DNA of 47,258 nt from Gnetum montanum. Its lineage: Eukaryota > Streptophyta > Gnetopsida > Gnetales > Gnetaceae. A model generated the notes under the pieces. The model did no database searches, was not told the DNA's origin, and saw only the letters and a program-made list of their open reading frames with translations. The DNA lies in contig MNCI01029463.1 in the NCBI GenBank assembly GCA_015680685.1, positions 132,234 to 179,491 of the forward strand. Reading direction: 5' to 3'. Shown one piece after another: positions 1-9,805 of the stretch (position 1 is the first letter of the stretch; each line of letters starts with the position of its first letter). A program made the position numbers and the translations under genes.

Positions 1-719
1 TTCCCACTTACCGTACACACCCTGAACTATGCAACTGTGGCTACCAAATGCTAATTGTTACTGGGATCACCACACGTAATGCACGTGCTCGAAGTGGTCG
101 TACTGAAGCACCTAACTAGCCTAAATGTAATGAGCAGCCGATTCCTTGACTAACCATACACACCCGTAGATGCTCATAATCAAGTCGTACTCATTTCGCA
201 CTCTAGGAGATAAGGGTGAGAGAATCTAATCGCGATGAGTAGCCGATTCCTTGATTAGCCGTACACATTCATCAATGCTCGTAATCAAGTCGTACTCATG
301 CCGCGCTAATGCATGTAATAAATGACATGTAAGAAATAACATGTAATAAATCCTATTCCATGCACTGCAAGGTTTATCCACAAAGCTCGTCTTTATTGCT
401 ATACACAACTTGCGTTCAGGTACAAAGTTGCTCGAATAAAGATCTGTTCACTTGGGGACTCCTACAGCGGACACATGGAAAATATTCTATGTCTGGAGTG
501 ATCAAACTACCAGAGCTTCGCTACTTCTAGCCTAGGATGAGAAATGAGGGGAGTGCCGCTTCTTATTTATAGATTTGGTGGCAGACCGCGATATCACATA
601 CGCGATATCGCAGGGGACGATGCAATATCGCGTACATGATATCGCATGGGATGCGATATCGCGACGGCCGCGATATCGCGTACGCAATATCGTGGTGCAT
701 GCGATATCGCGTCTCATCA
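1..719 (-). mobile_element. LTR fragment (5' LTR or solo LTR) of the palindrome-bearing non-autonomous family
   Basis: The right half matches both LTRs of the element at 11456-20085: the same 'gtgatcaaactaccagagct' block, the same TATA box on the minus strand (TATAAATA, 564-571), the same GCGATATCGC array and the same terminus (catca at 715-719; the LTRs of that element begin TGATG and end CATCA). Left of about 120 it resembles them only loosely. A block of roughly 75 bp is present twice, at about 131-215 and 233-305 (gagtagccgattccttgat ... caagtcgtactcat), which the other two LTRs have once. The internal side would lie left of base 1, so it cannot be seen whether this is a solo LTR or the 5' LTR of a minus-strand element. 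No polypurine tract like the one at 12258 follows base 719, which fits a 5' or solo LTR. Confidence 0.75.
564..715 (-). promoter_or_regulatory. LTR U3 promoter: TATA box plus GCGATATCGC palindrome array
   Basis: Read on the minus strand, the LTR starts at 719 with several palindromic decamers of the GCGATATCGC type (exact copies within 589-711, others with one or two changes, linked by GTACGC or CATGC) and reaches TATAAATA at 564-571. U3 is therefore only about 150 bp and almost wholly palindromes. The motif could be a paired binding site for a dimeric regulator or a methylation target; that role is inferred. Confidence 0.55.
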
Positions 720-1739
720 CACATGATGCTTGTAATTTTTTTTTTCCAATACATGCTACTTGCATGAATTCATTAAAAAAGAAAAAGAAACCATTTCTTC
801 ACAATGCAAGCTCATGCTACTTGCAACATTTCATCGAACTATGCTTCATAGCAGATAATGCAAGACACGAAAAAAATGGCAAACTACGAGTTTGATGCGA
901 AACACTAGTACATGTGACTCGCATGTAAATGTTGAAATCAAGAAGCATTTCAATCGTCAGACTGTGAGTACATGCTGATCACAATATCAAATGTAACTAC
1001 ACTTTGCAACATGTCATGGGACACACACATATGCATATTAAACTGCAAATGATCCTCACACTATCTTATAGGATTGTGGTTCATAGTATTTAATGCAAGA
1101 CACATATATGAAAGTTAAACTTCAAGATAAATGTGATTCGCAAAAGCTCACATTATGCCTAAAATGTGAAAAACTAAAAAAACGTTATTGCAAAAATGAC
1201 ACATTACAACTATTGCAACCTTGCCTATAGCAAACTGCGGAGAAGCAAAGTGCACTGACTGGGACATCACTGTTGCTACCAAAGATAGCTAATAGTAGAA
1301 ATTATTACTACATATAGCAATGATGGGTAGGGTATGTTAAAGACTACTAATTTTACAATTTATTTTATCAATTTTATTATCCTAGGGTTTTCTGCAACCT
1401 CATGCAAAGAAAAAATTTAAAAGATGTTGTGTATGTAGACTTTTAGAACTTCTTTGTTTCATTCCTCATGCCTCCTGGTATTGCGAATTTTTTTTAAATT
1501 GAAGTTAAATTTCGAAACCAGTACTATTTTCTAGGGTATACTCCAGGTGTAGAGTAGAGTTACCAGAAATTTGATACAACGTCAGTTTAACAAAGATGAC
1601 CAATATGGGTTTTATAAGGGTATGTTTGATAACATGTGTTAGTCGATGCCTTATTTAGATATTTGAATGTGTTTAAGGAAAAGTAGTGACGACTAGGGCT
1701 CTATATAATATGTTCCAATTTCATTTTATGCTAAGTTAA
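720..1739. other. AT-rich stretch without a recognisable gene
   Basis: I see no supported coding region. There are homopolymer runs, a repeated 'catgctacttgca' (about 761 and 813), and loose recurrences of 'tgcaagacac' and 'cctcacact' spaced 100-200 bp apart. A similar texture (repeated cctcacatt/cctcacact) occurs at 29.9-30.5 kb, so both may derive from one old repeat family. Confidence 0.4.
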
Positions 1740-2215
1740 TAAACACTAGTTTTGTATAGAGTGCATGCAATATCAGAACCATATCTGATAAGCCATATTC
1801 CTAATCATCACCACCATAGTCCATAAAAATGTACTTGTGTGCTCTATCTTCAAATTATCTAGATCCATTTTTCTTTTAAATTTTAGAGTATGTGCATATG
1901 GAATGCAACAAAGATTCTAAGATGTTTGTAACTAATTCTCCTACCACTCCATTCAATCTCTAGTACTCTTACATCTAATAATTTAGCATGGCATTCATTA
2001 ACCAAATACACAACAATTTTTTCTTAACCAAATACCAGAAAAATTTAAGCAATCTAAATTGTTTTAAAATGTGATGAATCTCAACCAAAATTTTTCTATT
2101 GTATCTTTTAGCAACACCATTTTGATATGTTATGCCAAGGACTATTTGCTCATGTTTCAAATGCATTAAGTAATATTCTTCTACATTATTGGTATTCGAA
2201 GACTTAATTTACCAA
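1740..2215 (-). pseudogene. Copia-type integrase remnant
   Basis: On the minus strand, 2166-1975 reads as the integrase core end: an I-T-Y-Q-N-G-V-A-K-R-x-N-R segment matches the QQNGVAERKNRT signature that carries the catalytic Glu in Ty1/Copia integrases (here the Glu is changed to Lys), followed by the KFFW region. Further down, near 1890-1790, another frame gives HKYIFMDYG then EYGL, matching the 'K-C-I-F-V-G-Y ... G-Y-R-L' segment that leads to reverse transcriptase. Frame changes and stops separate the pieces. No RT, gag or LTR of this element is recognisable nearby, so it is a dead fragment. Confidence 0.65.
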
Positions 2216-2523
2216 CCTATCTTATTTTCAACTTTAGTATTAAATAATTTAATCATATTCATGGTCTGATTTTACTTTCTATGACATACAACCAACTTAT
2301 TCATAGACTTTGTTTTCTTCATCATCATTGACAAATGAAAATGTATGGAGATGATTCCCTATCATCCCAAAAGATTACATAAAATATCTCTTATTATTCT
2401 ATTCTTCTGCTTTTGCATACCTTTTTCTAACACATGTAAGGGTAGACCAAAAACTTGAATAAATACTAATTTATCAAATAATATTTCAAAGAGAAAAAAG
2501 AAGTCAACTATGGACATTTACCT

Positions 2524-2753
2524 TCAAGTGATCTATATGAAATGTAGGAATCACAATTTTTCTATGTTTTGCCAATTTGTCCCTAGTTAAGCCAAGTAGT
2601 CCCTTACCAAGAAGTTGCCTAACCTTTGGATTGGGATGCCTAGGTTTCAATCCAAAACTTCCACTCTTGTCCATCAATACATCTTTAATGAGCTCTGGAT
2701 AACCCAAATACAATGGACCTTGTTTCCAATCCAGAAAACAAATTCTTTTCCTA
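2524..2753 (-). pseudogene. Cytochrome P450 (CYP72-clan-like) single exon with splice sites, frameshifted
   Basis: The minus strand encodes a P450 segment upstream of the haem region: GKEFVFWIGNK, then after a one-base frame change YPELIKDVLMDKSGSFG, then GKGLLGLTRDKLAKHRKI and PTFHIDHLK. This is the characteristic block of CYP72-clan enzymes: membrane-anchored, haem-dependent monooxygenases of the endoplasmic reticulum that oxidise small molecules such as hormones and terpenoids. A splice acceptor (tttgtttatag) precedes GGAAAAGAA near 2753 and a donor (AAG/gtaaatg) follows HLK near 2524; CYP72 genes have an intron near this point. No haem-binding Cys loop, I-helix or N-terminal anchor exon is visible. 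The exon is squeezed between PLE copy A and the Copia remnant. It may belong to a gene disrupted by insertions or be a duplicated fragment; the frameshift argues that it is dead. Confidence 0.75.
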
Positions 2754-2879
2754 TAAACAAATAGAGAGAATAATCTATTTGCATGCAATATTACAACCAT
2801 TTAAATTAGCAAGTCCAGTGAATGTATAGCAAGACACCAATGCATAAAGCAACATTGAACTAATGAGGACTCCTAGAAA

Positions 2880-5530
2880 TGATAAAACAAAAGGGATGTA
2901 CTGGTATGCATTCAAGGGTTTTTGATAACACTTGGTAGAAAGGATACTAGTGTCAACAAAATGAGGACTTCTAAAAAAAGTAACATCCAGGATATTAACT
3001 ACAGAATCAGAAATGATGGGGGTAATGTTGATTAAAGGATAAACATTACCATATCAAGAGAGTAGGAGAGAAAGGAACCTTTAGAGCCATTCCAAATGCC
3101 AAAGGCATCATCGATGAATCTTTTGAAATACAAAAGATTTTGGGAATTGGGAGTATGGAAAACTCATTTTTCAAGATGGCATAAAAGAAAGGCATGCGTA
3201 GCCAACAACAAAGTTGCTACCCATTGCAATGCCTCTAATCTATTTAAATTTTACTCTGTTGAATTATAAGTAGTGCTCTCGAAGCACCAATGAAGCAAGC
3301 TCTAGAATGATGTTGCTGTAGAAATCCTGCAAAGGGAATGGGTTTGTAGAAAAATATGTTCCAACCATATCTTTAAGGACAGCAATGCCATGATCGGTGA
3401 GGATGTTGGGATAAAGAGATTCTACATCAAATGTAAACAAAAGTATGTTAACAGGTAGAACTCTTGAATAGAGATCACGGATCAGGGAAAATGAATCCTA
3501 AAGGTGATATGGTTGGGAACAAAGGATGAGAAACAACAAATAATGGAGAAGGCGAGAGGTGGGTTCAAGAACATAACCTGTGTAGGAGCAAATCAGGTGG
3601 CCAACCATTACAGGTTTATAAATTTTAGGGATTAAATAAAAATTACAAGGTTTGAGAGCCTTGAATTGAAGCAATAAACCCTTAAAATATTTGAAAACCT
3701 GTAAGAAACAGTTGATGATGAAAAATAATTGACGATGAAGATCATCCCATGAAATAGAATCCACATGCAAATAAACATCCGAATCAAAGAGTTGTCTGGT
3801 TGCTTCTTCAAGATACCAGAAGGAATCTAAAACACAAACTCTAAGATTTTTATCTACAGGTTGAATAACAATGTTTGTGTCTTTTTAAACTTTTTGAAGT
3901 GCTCCAAGAAGATGACGGGGAAGAGGTAGCCAATGGTTAAAATCAAGAGAGGAGAGTGCAGCGTCAAGGAAAGTGAGGTAATTGCGAATGCAATTTTCGA
4001 GCTTGGAATTGAAACTCCTAATTGGATTATTCCAATTATTACATTGTTGGAGTTTCATTTTAGCAACTTGGATTTCCATAATAAACGGTGTAGATGAAAA
4101 ATTATCTTTAGGTTTATTTTTGAAAAAATTCCAAAGTTTGAGAAGCCTGGCAAAAGTTGTGAATTCTTTTATAATGGAATCTCGATCCATGGGGAGTGGT
4201 CGAGTGATGAATTTAAGTCCATAACCCAGAACTTTAAGTTCATTTACTGAAAGAGTGTGTGATGAAAAGTTATAAATAGCGAAATAAGAGATGTGATTTT
4301 TGATTTTGCAAACTATTTTATGCGCAAAAAGCAAACGAGTATACAAAGTCTAGTTGATGGCAAGTGGAGTGCAAAATTTAGTGGATGAAGTTATGGATGT
4401 GTGGTGCAAAAATCGGCAAGTGGAGTGCAAAATTTAGTGGATGAAGTGTTTAGGCAGTGGCACAGATGGCATAGGGGTAGATGGGAGAGGAGGATTTAGA
4501 TGGCATAGGGGTAGAAGAGAGAGGAGGATTTAGAGGGTTGTTTGGAGGATTATTTTGGGCAGACTCCAAAAGGGATGGCACAAAGGCAACTGGAGTGGAG
4601 TTTCAAGTTGTCGCATAGGGAGTGGTTGGGGATGGATGAACATGAAATGTGATTTTCCGGGGGGTGGGGGGTGTGGGAGCGGGGCCGCCTTGGTGAATTA
4701 ACCCCTCCAAAATTCACATCATTATTTAAAAACAAAATTAGAACCAAATTTGAAACCAATGCCACCCTGCAGAGAGCTTTGAAACCCTAAAATTTTTTTG
4801 TCAGTTCTAAAAACCCTCCTACTACCATCGTTGCCCTAAGCGCTGCCATCGATCTAAACACTGTCGCCCTAGGCACCATCATCGTCCATCTGAGCACTAT
4901 TACCGATTAGAACACTGTGGCCCTAATTGGCACCGTTGATTTGTGCACCGTTGCCATTACTATTTGAGGGGGCCTGTTGAGCGTTGTTATTGTGGTCGCG
5001 GCTACATTTGAAACCTGCAACCAATTCTCCACATGCAGGCGTAGGTAGCCGATCAGATCACATGATGCCGCCATAAGTAGAGCCCTATGTGATGCCGCCA
5101 TAAGTAGAGCCCTATGTGTTGCTTTGCATGTTGCTTTATGCACTGTGCTTGTCGCTTCGCACGCCACGTGCACCTCATGTGTTGTGCCTACCACCACGTT
5201 CATAGTCGTAGATCTGCAGAGGGCCAAAAGATTGAGTGCTTAGAAATTGCGCTCTGCCACTTTGATCTAGAAAACACTCATCATGATCTACAGTCTATGC
5301 ACTATAAGAAACAAATTGCATGTTGCCAACACCTTAAGATCTACCACAACCGCTGTGAAAACCTCGTTGGCCACCACGCACACCTCCACGAAAGCCTTGT
5401 GCGAGGCCACGAGTGCCAAATGCCTCTAAAAAATCTACAAAACCTGCAAAATTTTGAAAACTGAAACCCTACTAAGAAAAAGGGTCAAAACCCTGCTGTG
5501 AATTGGGGCTAAAACCCTATTAGGTCACAA
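2880..5530 (-). mobile_element. Penelope-like retroelement, copy A (3'-truncated)
   Basis: Minus strand; parallels copies B and C. From 5530 down to about 4790 is the 5' module (rich in gccgcc/caccgt, no supported ORF), then a Pro-rich start near 4690, the ORF body, and RT ending abruptly near 2880. The C-terminal third and 3' UTR that B and C have (B 6340-5531) are missing, so it is truncated where the P450 exon region begins. It carries two private tandem duplications: 34 bp at 4464-4531, and an 'aagtggagtgcaaaattta' block at about 4361 and 4417. The start lies against the 3' end of copy B, giving a head-to-tail arrangement. Confidence 0.7.
3070..4346 (-). pseudogene. PLE reverse transcriptase ORF, copy A
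   Basis: Read on the minus strand from 4346: a segment with ANELKVLGYGLKF or its variant (VNELKVLGYGLKFITRP), matching the 'E-x-x-V-L-x-x-G-L-x-F-x-P' N-terminal motif of Penelope-like RTs. Then 'PKIYKP' and a GRPI-equivalent, then RT motif A (FTFDVESLYPNI, carrying the first catalytic Asp) near 3430, GIAMGSNF near 3230, and FIDDAFGIW at about 3095-3120 (second catalytic Asp pair). At least five in-frame stops and several shifts break it. The product would copy RNA into DNA by priming on a chromosomal 3' end. Copies B and C repeat the same motif order. Confidence 0.7.
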
Positions 5531-5864
5531 AGGATTTTAGGTTACAACAAATTCTATTTTAATCTTGTGCAGCTAATAGAAATACAGGTATTTTAATCTT
5601 GTGCAGCTAATAGAAATACGGGTAGAAAGCAGAGGAGGAGGAAAAAGAACAGAAACAAAAGAAACTCCAAATTGACATTAACCATATAAAGCTAAAACAC
5701 AACACGTTTGCGAGAATTCTCACCCCTCTTTAGTATGTCTTAAACTTACAAAGTCAACATAAAGAGCACAAGTGTTGAAGTGCTTAATTTAAATTGTCTC
5801 ATCTTAAGAAATTTAAAATTTTAGGGCTTTGGATAAATTTAACTGGACCCCACTTATTCTCATC

Positions 5865-8050
5865 GAAGTGGGGATAAGACTAAGCACTTGAATCTATTCT
5901 TAACAAGGAGTGAATGCAACTTTCTTGGATTACCCCAACAAGCGACCACATTTGGAATAACTTTCTAGAGAGTTAGATCTTTTTGGTGAAGCCGATCAAG
6001 TATATGATTTAGGAGGGCCCTCACGTTCAACAATTTAGTAGAAGTACTAAAATCTAATTTGAAGACAAGAAGGGTCCATTTCTTAATATGAACGTTATTA
6101 TTTTGATGAAGTCTATCCAGAAGTGATCAAAGAAAAGCAATAGGAACAAGGTTGAAACATTTGACCAATGGGCAAGAAGGATATTCTCGAGCATGAAGTC
6201 GTTGAAAGAGTTGCTGCCAAATTTGTTGAAAATTGTCAAGACATGATTCCTTGATGAGGTATCTTTTGAGTTCTACAATGATGAATGCTTTTTTCTGATA
6301 GAATGGATTCCATGAGGAGAAAGGGATGTACTAGTATGCATTTAAGTGTTTTTGATAACACTTGGTAGAAAGGATACTAGTGTCAACAAAATGAGGACCC
6401 TTGAAGAAAGTAACATTCAGGATATTAACTATAAAATTAGAAATGGTGGGGGTAATGTTGGTTAAAGGATAAACATTACCATATTGAGAGAGTAGTAGAG
6501 AAAGGGAATCTTCAGAGCCATTTTAGATGCCAAAGGCATCATTGATGAATCTTTTAAAATACAAAAGATTTTGGGAATCAGGAATACTGAAAACTTGTTT
6601 TTCAAGATGGCATAGAAAAAGGCATGCGTAAACAACATCAAAGTTACTACCCATTGCAATGCCTCTGATATGTTTAAATTATACTCTGTTGAATTCTAAG
6701 TAGTGCTCTTGAAGCACTAATGAAGTGAGCTCCAAAATGGCATTGCTATAGAGATCCTACAAAGGGAATGAGTTTGGAGAAAAACATGTTCCAACCATAT
6801 CTTTAAGGACAACAATGCCATGATCGATGAGGATGCTAGGGTAAAGAGATTCTACATCAAACATAAACAAAAGTATGTTAACAAGTAGAAATCTTGAATG
6901 GAAATCATGAATCAGGGCAGATGAACTCTAGAGGTGATATGGTTGAGAACAAAGGATGGAGCAAATAATAGAGAAGGCGAGAGACAAGTTCAAGAACATA
7001 ACCCATGTAGGAGCAAATCGATCAGCTAACCATTATAGGTTTATGAATTTTAGGGATTAAATAAAAATTATAAGATTTGGGAGCCTTGAATTGAAGTAAT
7101 GAATCCTTAAAATATTTAAAAACTTGTGGGAAATAGTTGATGATGGAGTACAATTGACGATGAAGATCATCCCATGGAATAGAATCCACACACAAATAAA
7201 CATCTAAATCAGAGAGTTACATGGTTGCTTCTTCAAGATAGTAGGAGGAATCTAGAACACAAACTCCAAGATTTTTATCTGCAAGTCAAATGACAATGTT
7301 TGTGATTTTTTTAAAGTTTTTGAAGTGCTCCAAGAAGATGACAAGGAAGAGGTAGCCAATAGTTAAAATCAAGAGAGGAGAGAGCAACTTCAAGGAAAGC
7401 GAGGCAATTATGAATGCAATTTTCGAGCTCAAGATTGAACCTGCTAATTGGAGGATTCTAATTATTACATCATCGGAGTTTCATGTTAGCAACTTAGGTT
7501 TCCATAATAAATGGTGAAGATGAAAAATTATCTTTAGGTTTATTTTTGAAGAAATTCCAAAGTCTGAGAAGTCTGGCAAAAGTGGTAAATTCTTTTAGAA
7601 TGGAATCTTGATCCATGGGGAGTGGCCAAGGGATGAATTTAACTTCATAACCCAAAACTTTAAGTTCGTTTGCTAAAAGAGTGTGCGATGAAAAGCTATG
7701 GATCACGAAATACGAGATGTGATTTTCGATTTTGCAAACTATTTTACAAGCAAAGAGTAAACGAGTGTATGGAGTCTGGTTGATGGTAGGCAACCAAAAA
7801 TTTAAACACGATCATGATGGGTTATGGATGTGTGGTGCAAAAATCGATGGGTGGGTGGTAAAATTTGGTGGATGGAGTGTTCGGGTAGTGGTGCAGATGG
7901 CGTAAAAGAAGAAGGCGGAGGAGGCTTTGGAGGGTTGTTTGGAGGGTTATTTTGTGCAAACTCCAAAAGTGATGGCCCAAAGGCAACTGGAGTGGAGTTC
8001 AAAGTTGTTGCAAAGGGAGTGGTTGGGGGTGGATGAACATGAGATGTCAT
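5865..8050 (-). pseudogene. PLE reverse transcriptase ORF, copy B
   Basis: The likely N terminus is MTSHVHPPPTTPF at 8050, a Pro-rich leader of about 80 residues. NELKVLGYEVKF and the LLRLWNFFKNKPKDNF segment follow at 7793-7494, then the RT fingers and palm (7250-6450), the thumb-like KxYLIR-type segment, and a C-terminal N-P-R-K-L-x-S-L-L-V-K-N-R-F-K near 5900 that corresponds to the conserved 'PPNLRxLLVRSK' end of PLE RTs. Translation stops about 12 residues later, with no GIY-YIG endonuclease sequence after it. Many stops and shifts make it a pseudogene. Confidence 0.65.
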
Positions 8051-8148
8051 GGGGGGTTTTGAATTAAATTTTAAATTCGAGGGTGGGGCCTAGCCCGTGG
8101 TGAATTGGTTCAACTGGGCTCTTTAAGTTTAAATTATTATTAACCCCT

Positions 8149-8167
8149 CCAAAATGTACATCATTAT
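8149..8167. repeat. Target-site duplication of the LINE, left copy
   Basis: The 19-bp word ccaaaatgtacatcattat is identical at 8149-8167 and 22351-22369. The flanking sequences join into one continuous PLE-B sequence when the interval is removed, as comparison with copies A (near 4700) and C (near 26885) shows. Confidence 0.85.
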
Positions 8168-8624
8168 GATTGTGGTTTCAAGTATTCCTAGGTGAATAGC
8201 GATTGGTTTGCTGTTGGGCTTGTGAGACTGAGAGGCAAGGGTGTTCTGTGGAAAGACGTGGGTGAGAGACACGTTTTGCTACGAGAATCTGCGATTTTTC
8301 GTTTCTGGTTGAAATCAGGCATTTTTTTGGTCGATTCGATTTGTGGAGGATTTGACGTCGAGACCCTCATGGTGGATCGTAGATTTGTTTGGCTTAGGAT
8401 TTATGCTTGTGGTTTTCATTTCTTGAACCATTTTGGGCCAAAACCAGCAAGCACTTGAACAGGTTTTGCAGGATTGCATGTGGGACCCTTTACCTTCTAT
8501 AGTGCCTACGTTATCTGTTAATAAGTACCCAATGAGTTTGTTCCTTTATGTTTGTTTTCTTTTTTTTAATATTTTCTCTATTTTGATTCTCTGAATTGGC
8601 TAGGCTTAGGTCCAACAGGTCTGC

Positions 8625-9805
8625 ATGACCCAATCTGTTTTGTCTTCTTACTTTGATGTTGGAGGAAAAAAATGTAAAATAATGGAATCCTCCAACATTG
8701 ACTCACAGCCTACTGACAGCTCCACCAACATGAATTCTAATGATACTATTTTACATTTTGATTTCCCTGAAGACATCTTTGACCAAATCGTACCAACCTT
8801 TACTCACCTTTACACAATTAGCTTTTTCACTGATAGGATTCCTCCTGCCTTAGTGTTCTAGGATTGGGTTAAAAAATTTTGGGAACCCCATAATATCAGA
8901 ATAACCCTAGCTTCCAATCTTACAAAAGGCTTTTTTCTGTTCACTTTTGAAACTAAGGCTATGGCAAAGTTCATGAAACAACAATCAATTTGAGATGTTT
9001 ATGGATCCTTTTTAGTCCTTCAACCCTAGAAGGAAGACTTCGATCCTAAAAAAGCAAGCAAAAGTATTTTTTCGATCTGGATTGAATTTCCAGGACTCCC
9101 TACTCATTTTTCTCCCCATGTTGATATCCTTGCTGCACAAGTTGGGGAAGTCATTGATATGGTGGCCTTTTCAGGTTTCCATCCATGACTAACTTGAAGA
9201 GTGTGCGTTAAAATAGATATCCAAAAGCTGCGTCCTGATTCACTGGAAGTTAATGTGAAAGGAAAGACTTTTGTTCAAAAAATTTCATATCTTACACTTC
9301 CTAACCGTTGTTACTACTGTCTCGATCTGAACCACCATAAAGTTCAATGTCCAAAGTTACTGGCTAAGCTTGAAGCCGAGCAAATTTTAGCAGAACAAGT
9401 TAGTGAAGAACTAAAAAATCAAAACATATCTCAGGACATCGGAAAGGATACTATCGAGGTCGCTCAACTAAACCTCCTTCTTCAGATTCTAAGGTGTCTG
9501 ATGTGGAAGTTATGAAAATCGAGGATACTGATGCTACTAAGACTCCTCTTAATCAAGAAGGGGCCCCAAAAGACACTACTAGTGGCTGGGAGTGTGTTAC
9601 CCGAAAATCTTATGCCTCAGTCACAAGAGATAACCCTATCTTTAGTGCTTTCTCTAAAGGGCATCGATCCTCAACTAGTGCTAGCTAGTCCATTAACAAA
9701 AGAATAAGTGCTCGGCATCCTCTAGTTAACAACTTTAAATCTAGGAATTCTTTCAAGGCCTTGGTGGTTGAGGAGGATCCTCCTTCTTCTACACAAACCC
9801 AATGA
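8625..9805 (+). pseudogene. LINE ORF1: nucleic-acid-binding protein with CCHC zinc knuckle
   Basis: Starts MTQSVLSSYF at 8625. The central part resembles the DUF4283 region of plant L1 ORF1 proteins (KGFFLFTFETKAMAKFM, then 'W-I-E-F-P-G-L-P'). A CX2CX4HX4C knuckle follows (CYYCLDLNHHKVQC, about 9333-9374). ORF1 proteins coat the element RNA and help target-primed reverse transcription. In-frame stops occur at 8862, near 8990 and around 9190. A frame change between 9494 and 9515 moves to the frame ending at the TGA at 9803-9805. That TGA overlaps the ORF2 ATG by four bases (ATGA), which suggests coupled translation in the live ancestor. Confidence 0.75.

Larger units (their letters stand above)
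5531..8167 (-). mobile_element. Penelope-like retroelement, copy B, 3' portion (5' part resumes at 22351)
   Basis: Minus strand. Colinear with copy C throughout, from the Pro-rich N terminus (8050-7802) through RT to the 3' UTR, which ends near 5531 with 'ttttaggttacaacaaat', matched by copy C at 24326. The upstream end is cut at 8167 by the LINE; the sequence resumes after the second target duplication at 22351. A 34-bp unit is tandemly duplicated in the 3' UTR (5555-5588 and 5589-5622); copy C has a single unit. RT motif A reads FDVESLYPSI, but the second catalytic box reads F-I-N-D in place of F-I-D-D (about 6535-6550), so this copy could not have been active in its present state. Confidence 0.7.

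Noticed and set aside
575-895. 106-codon plus-strand ORF rich in Tyr/Arg/Ile
   Set aside because: Created by the repeated gcgatatcgc palindromes, which lack stops in this frame. The region is LTR promoter.
7824-8036. Plus-strand Gly-rich ORF (also 26573-26773)
   Set aside because: It is the antisense shadow of the Pro-rich PLE N terminus (minus strand 8050-7802).
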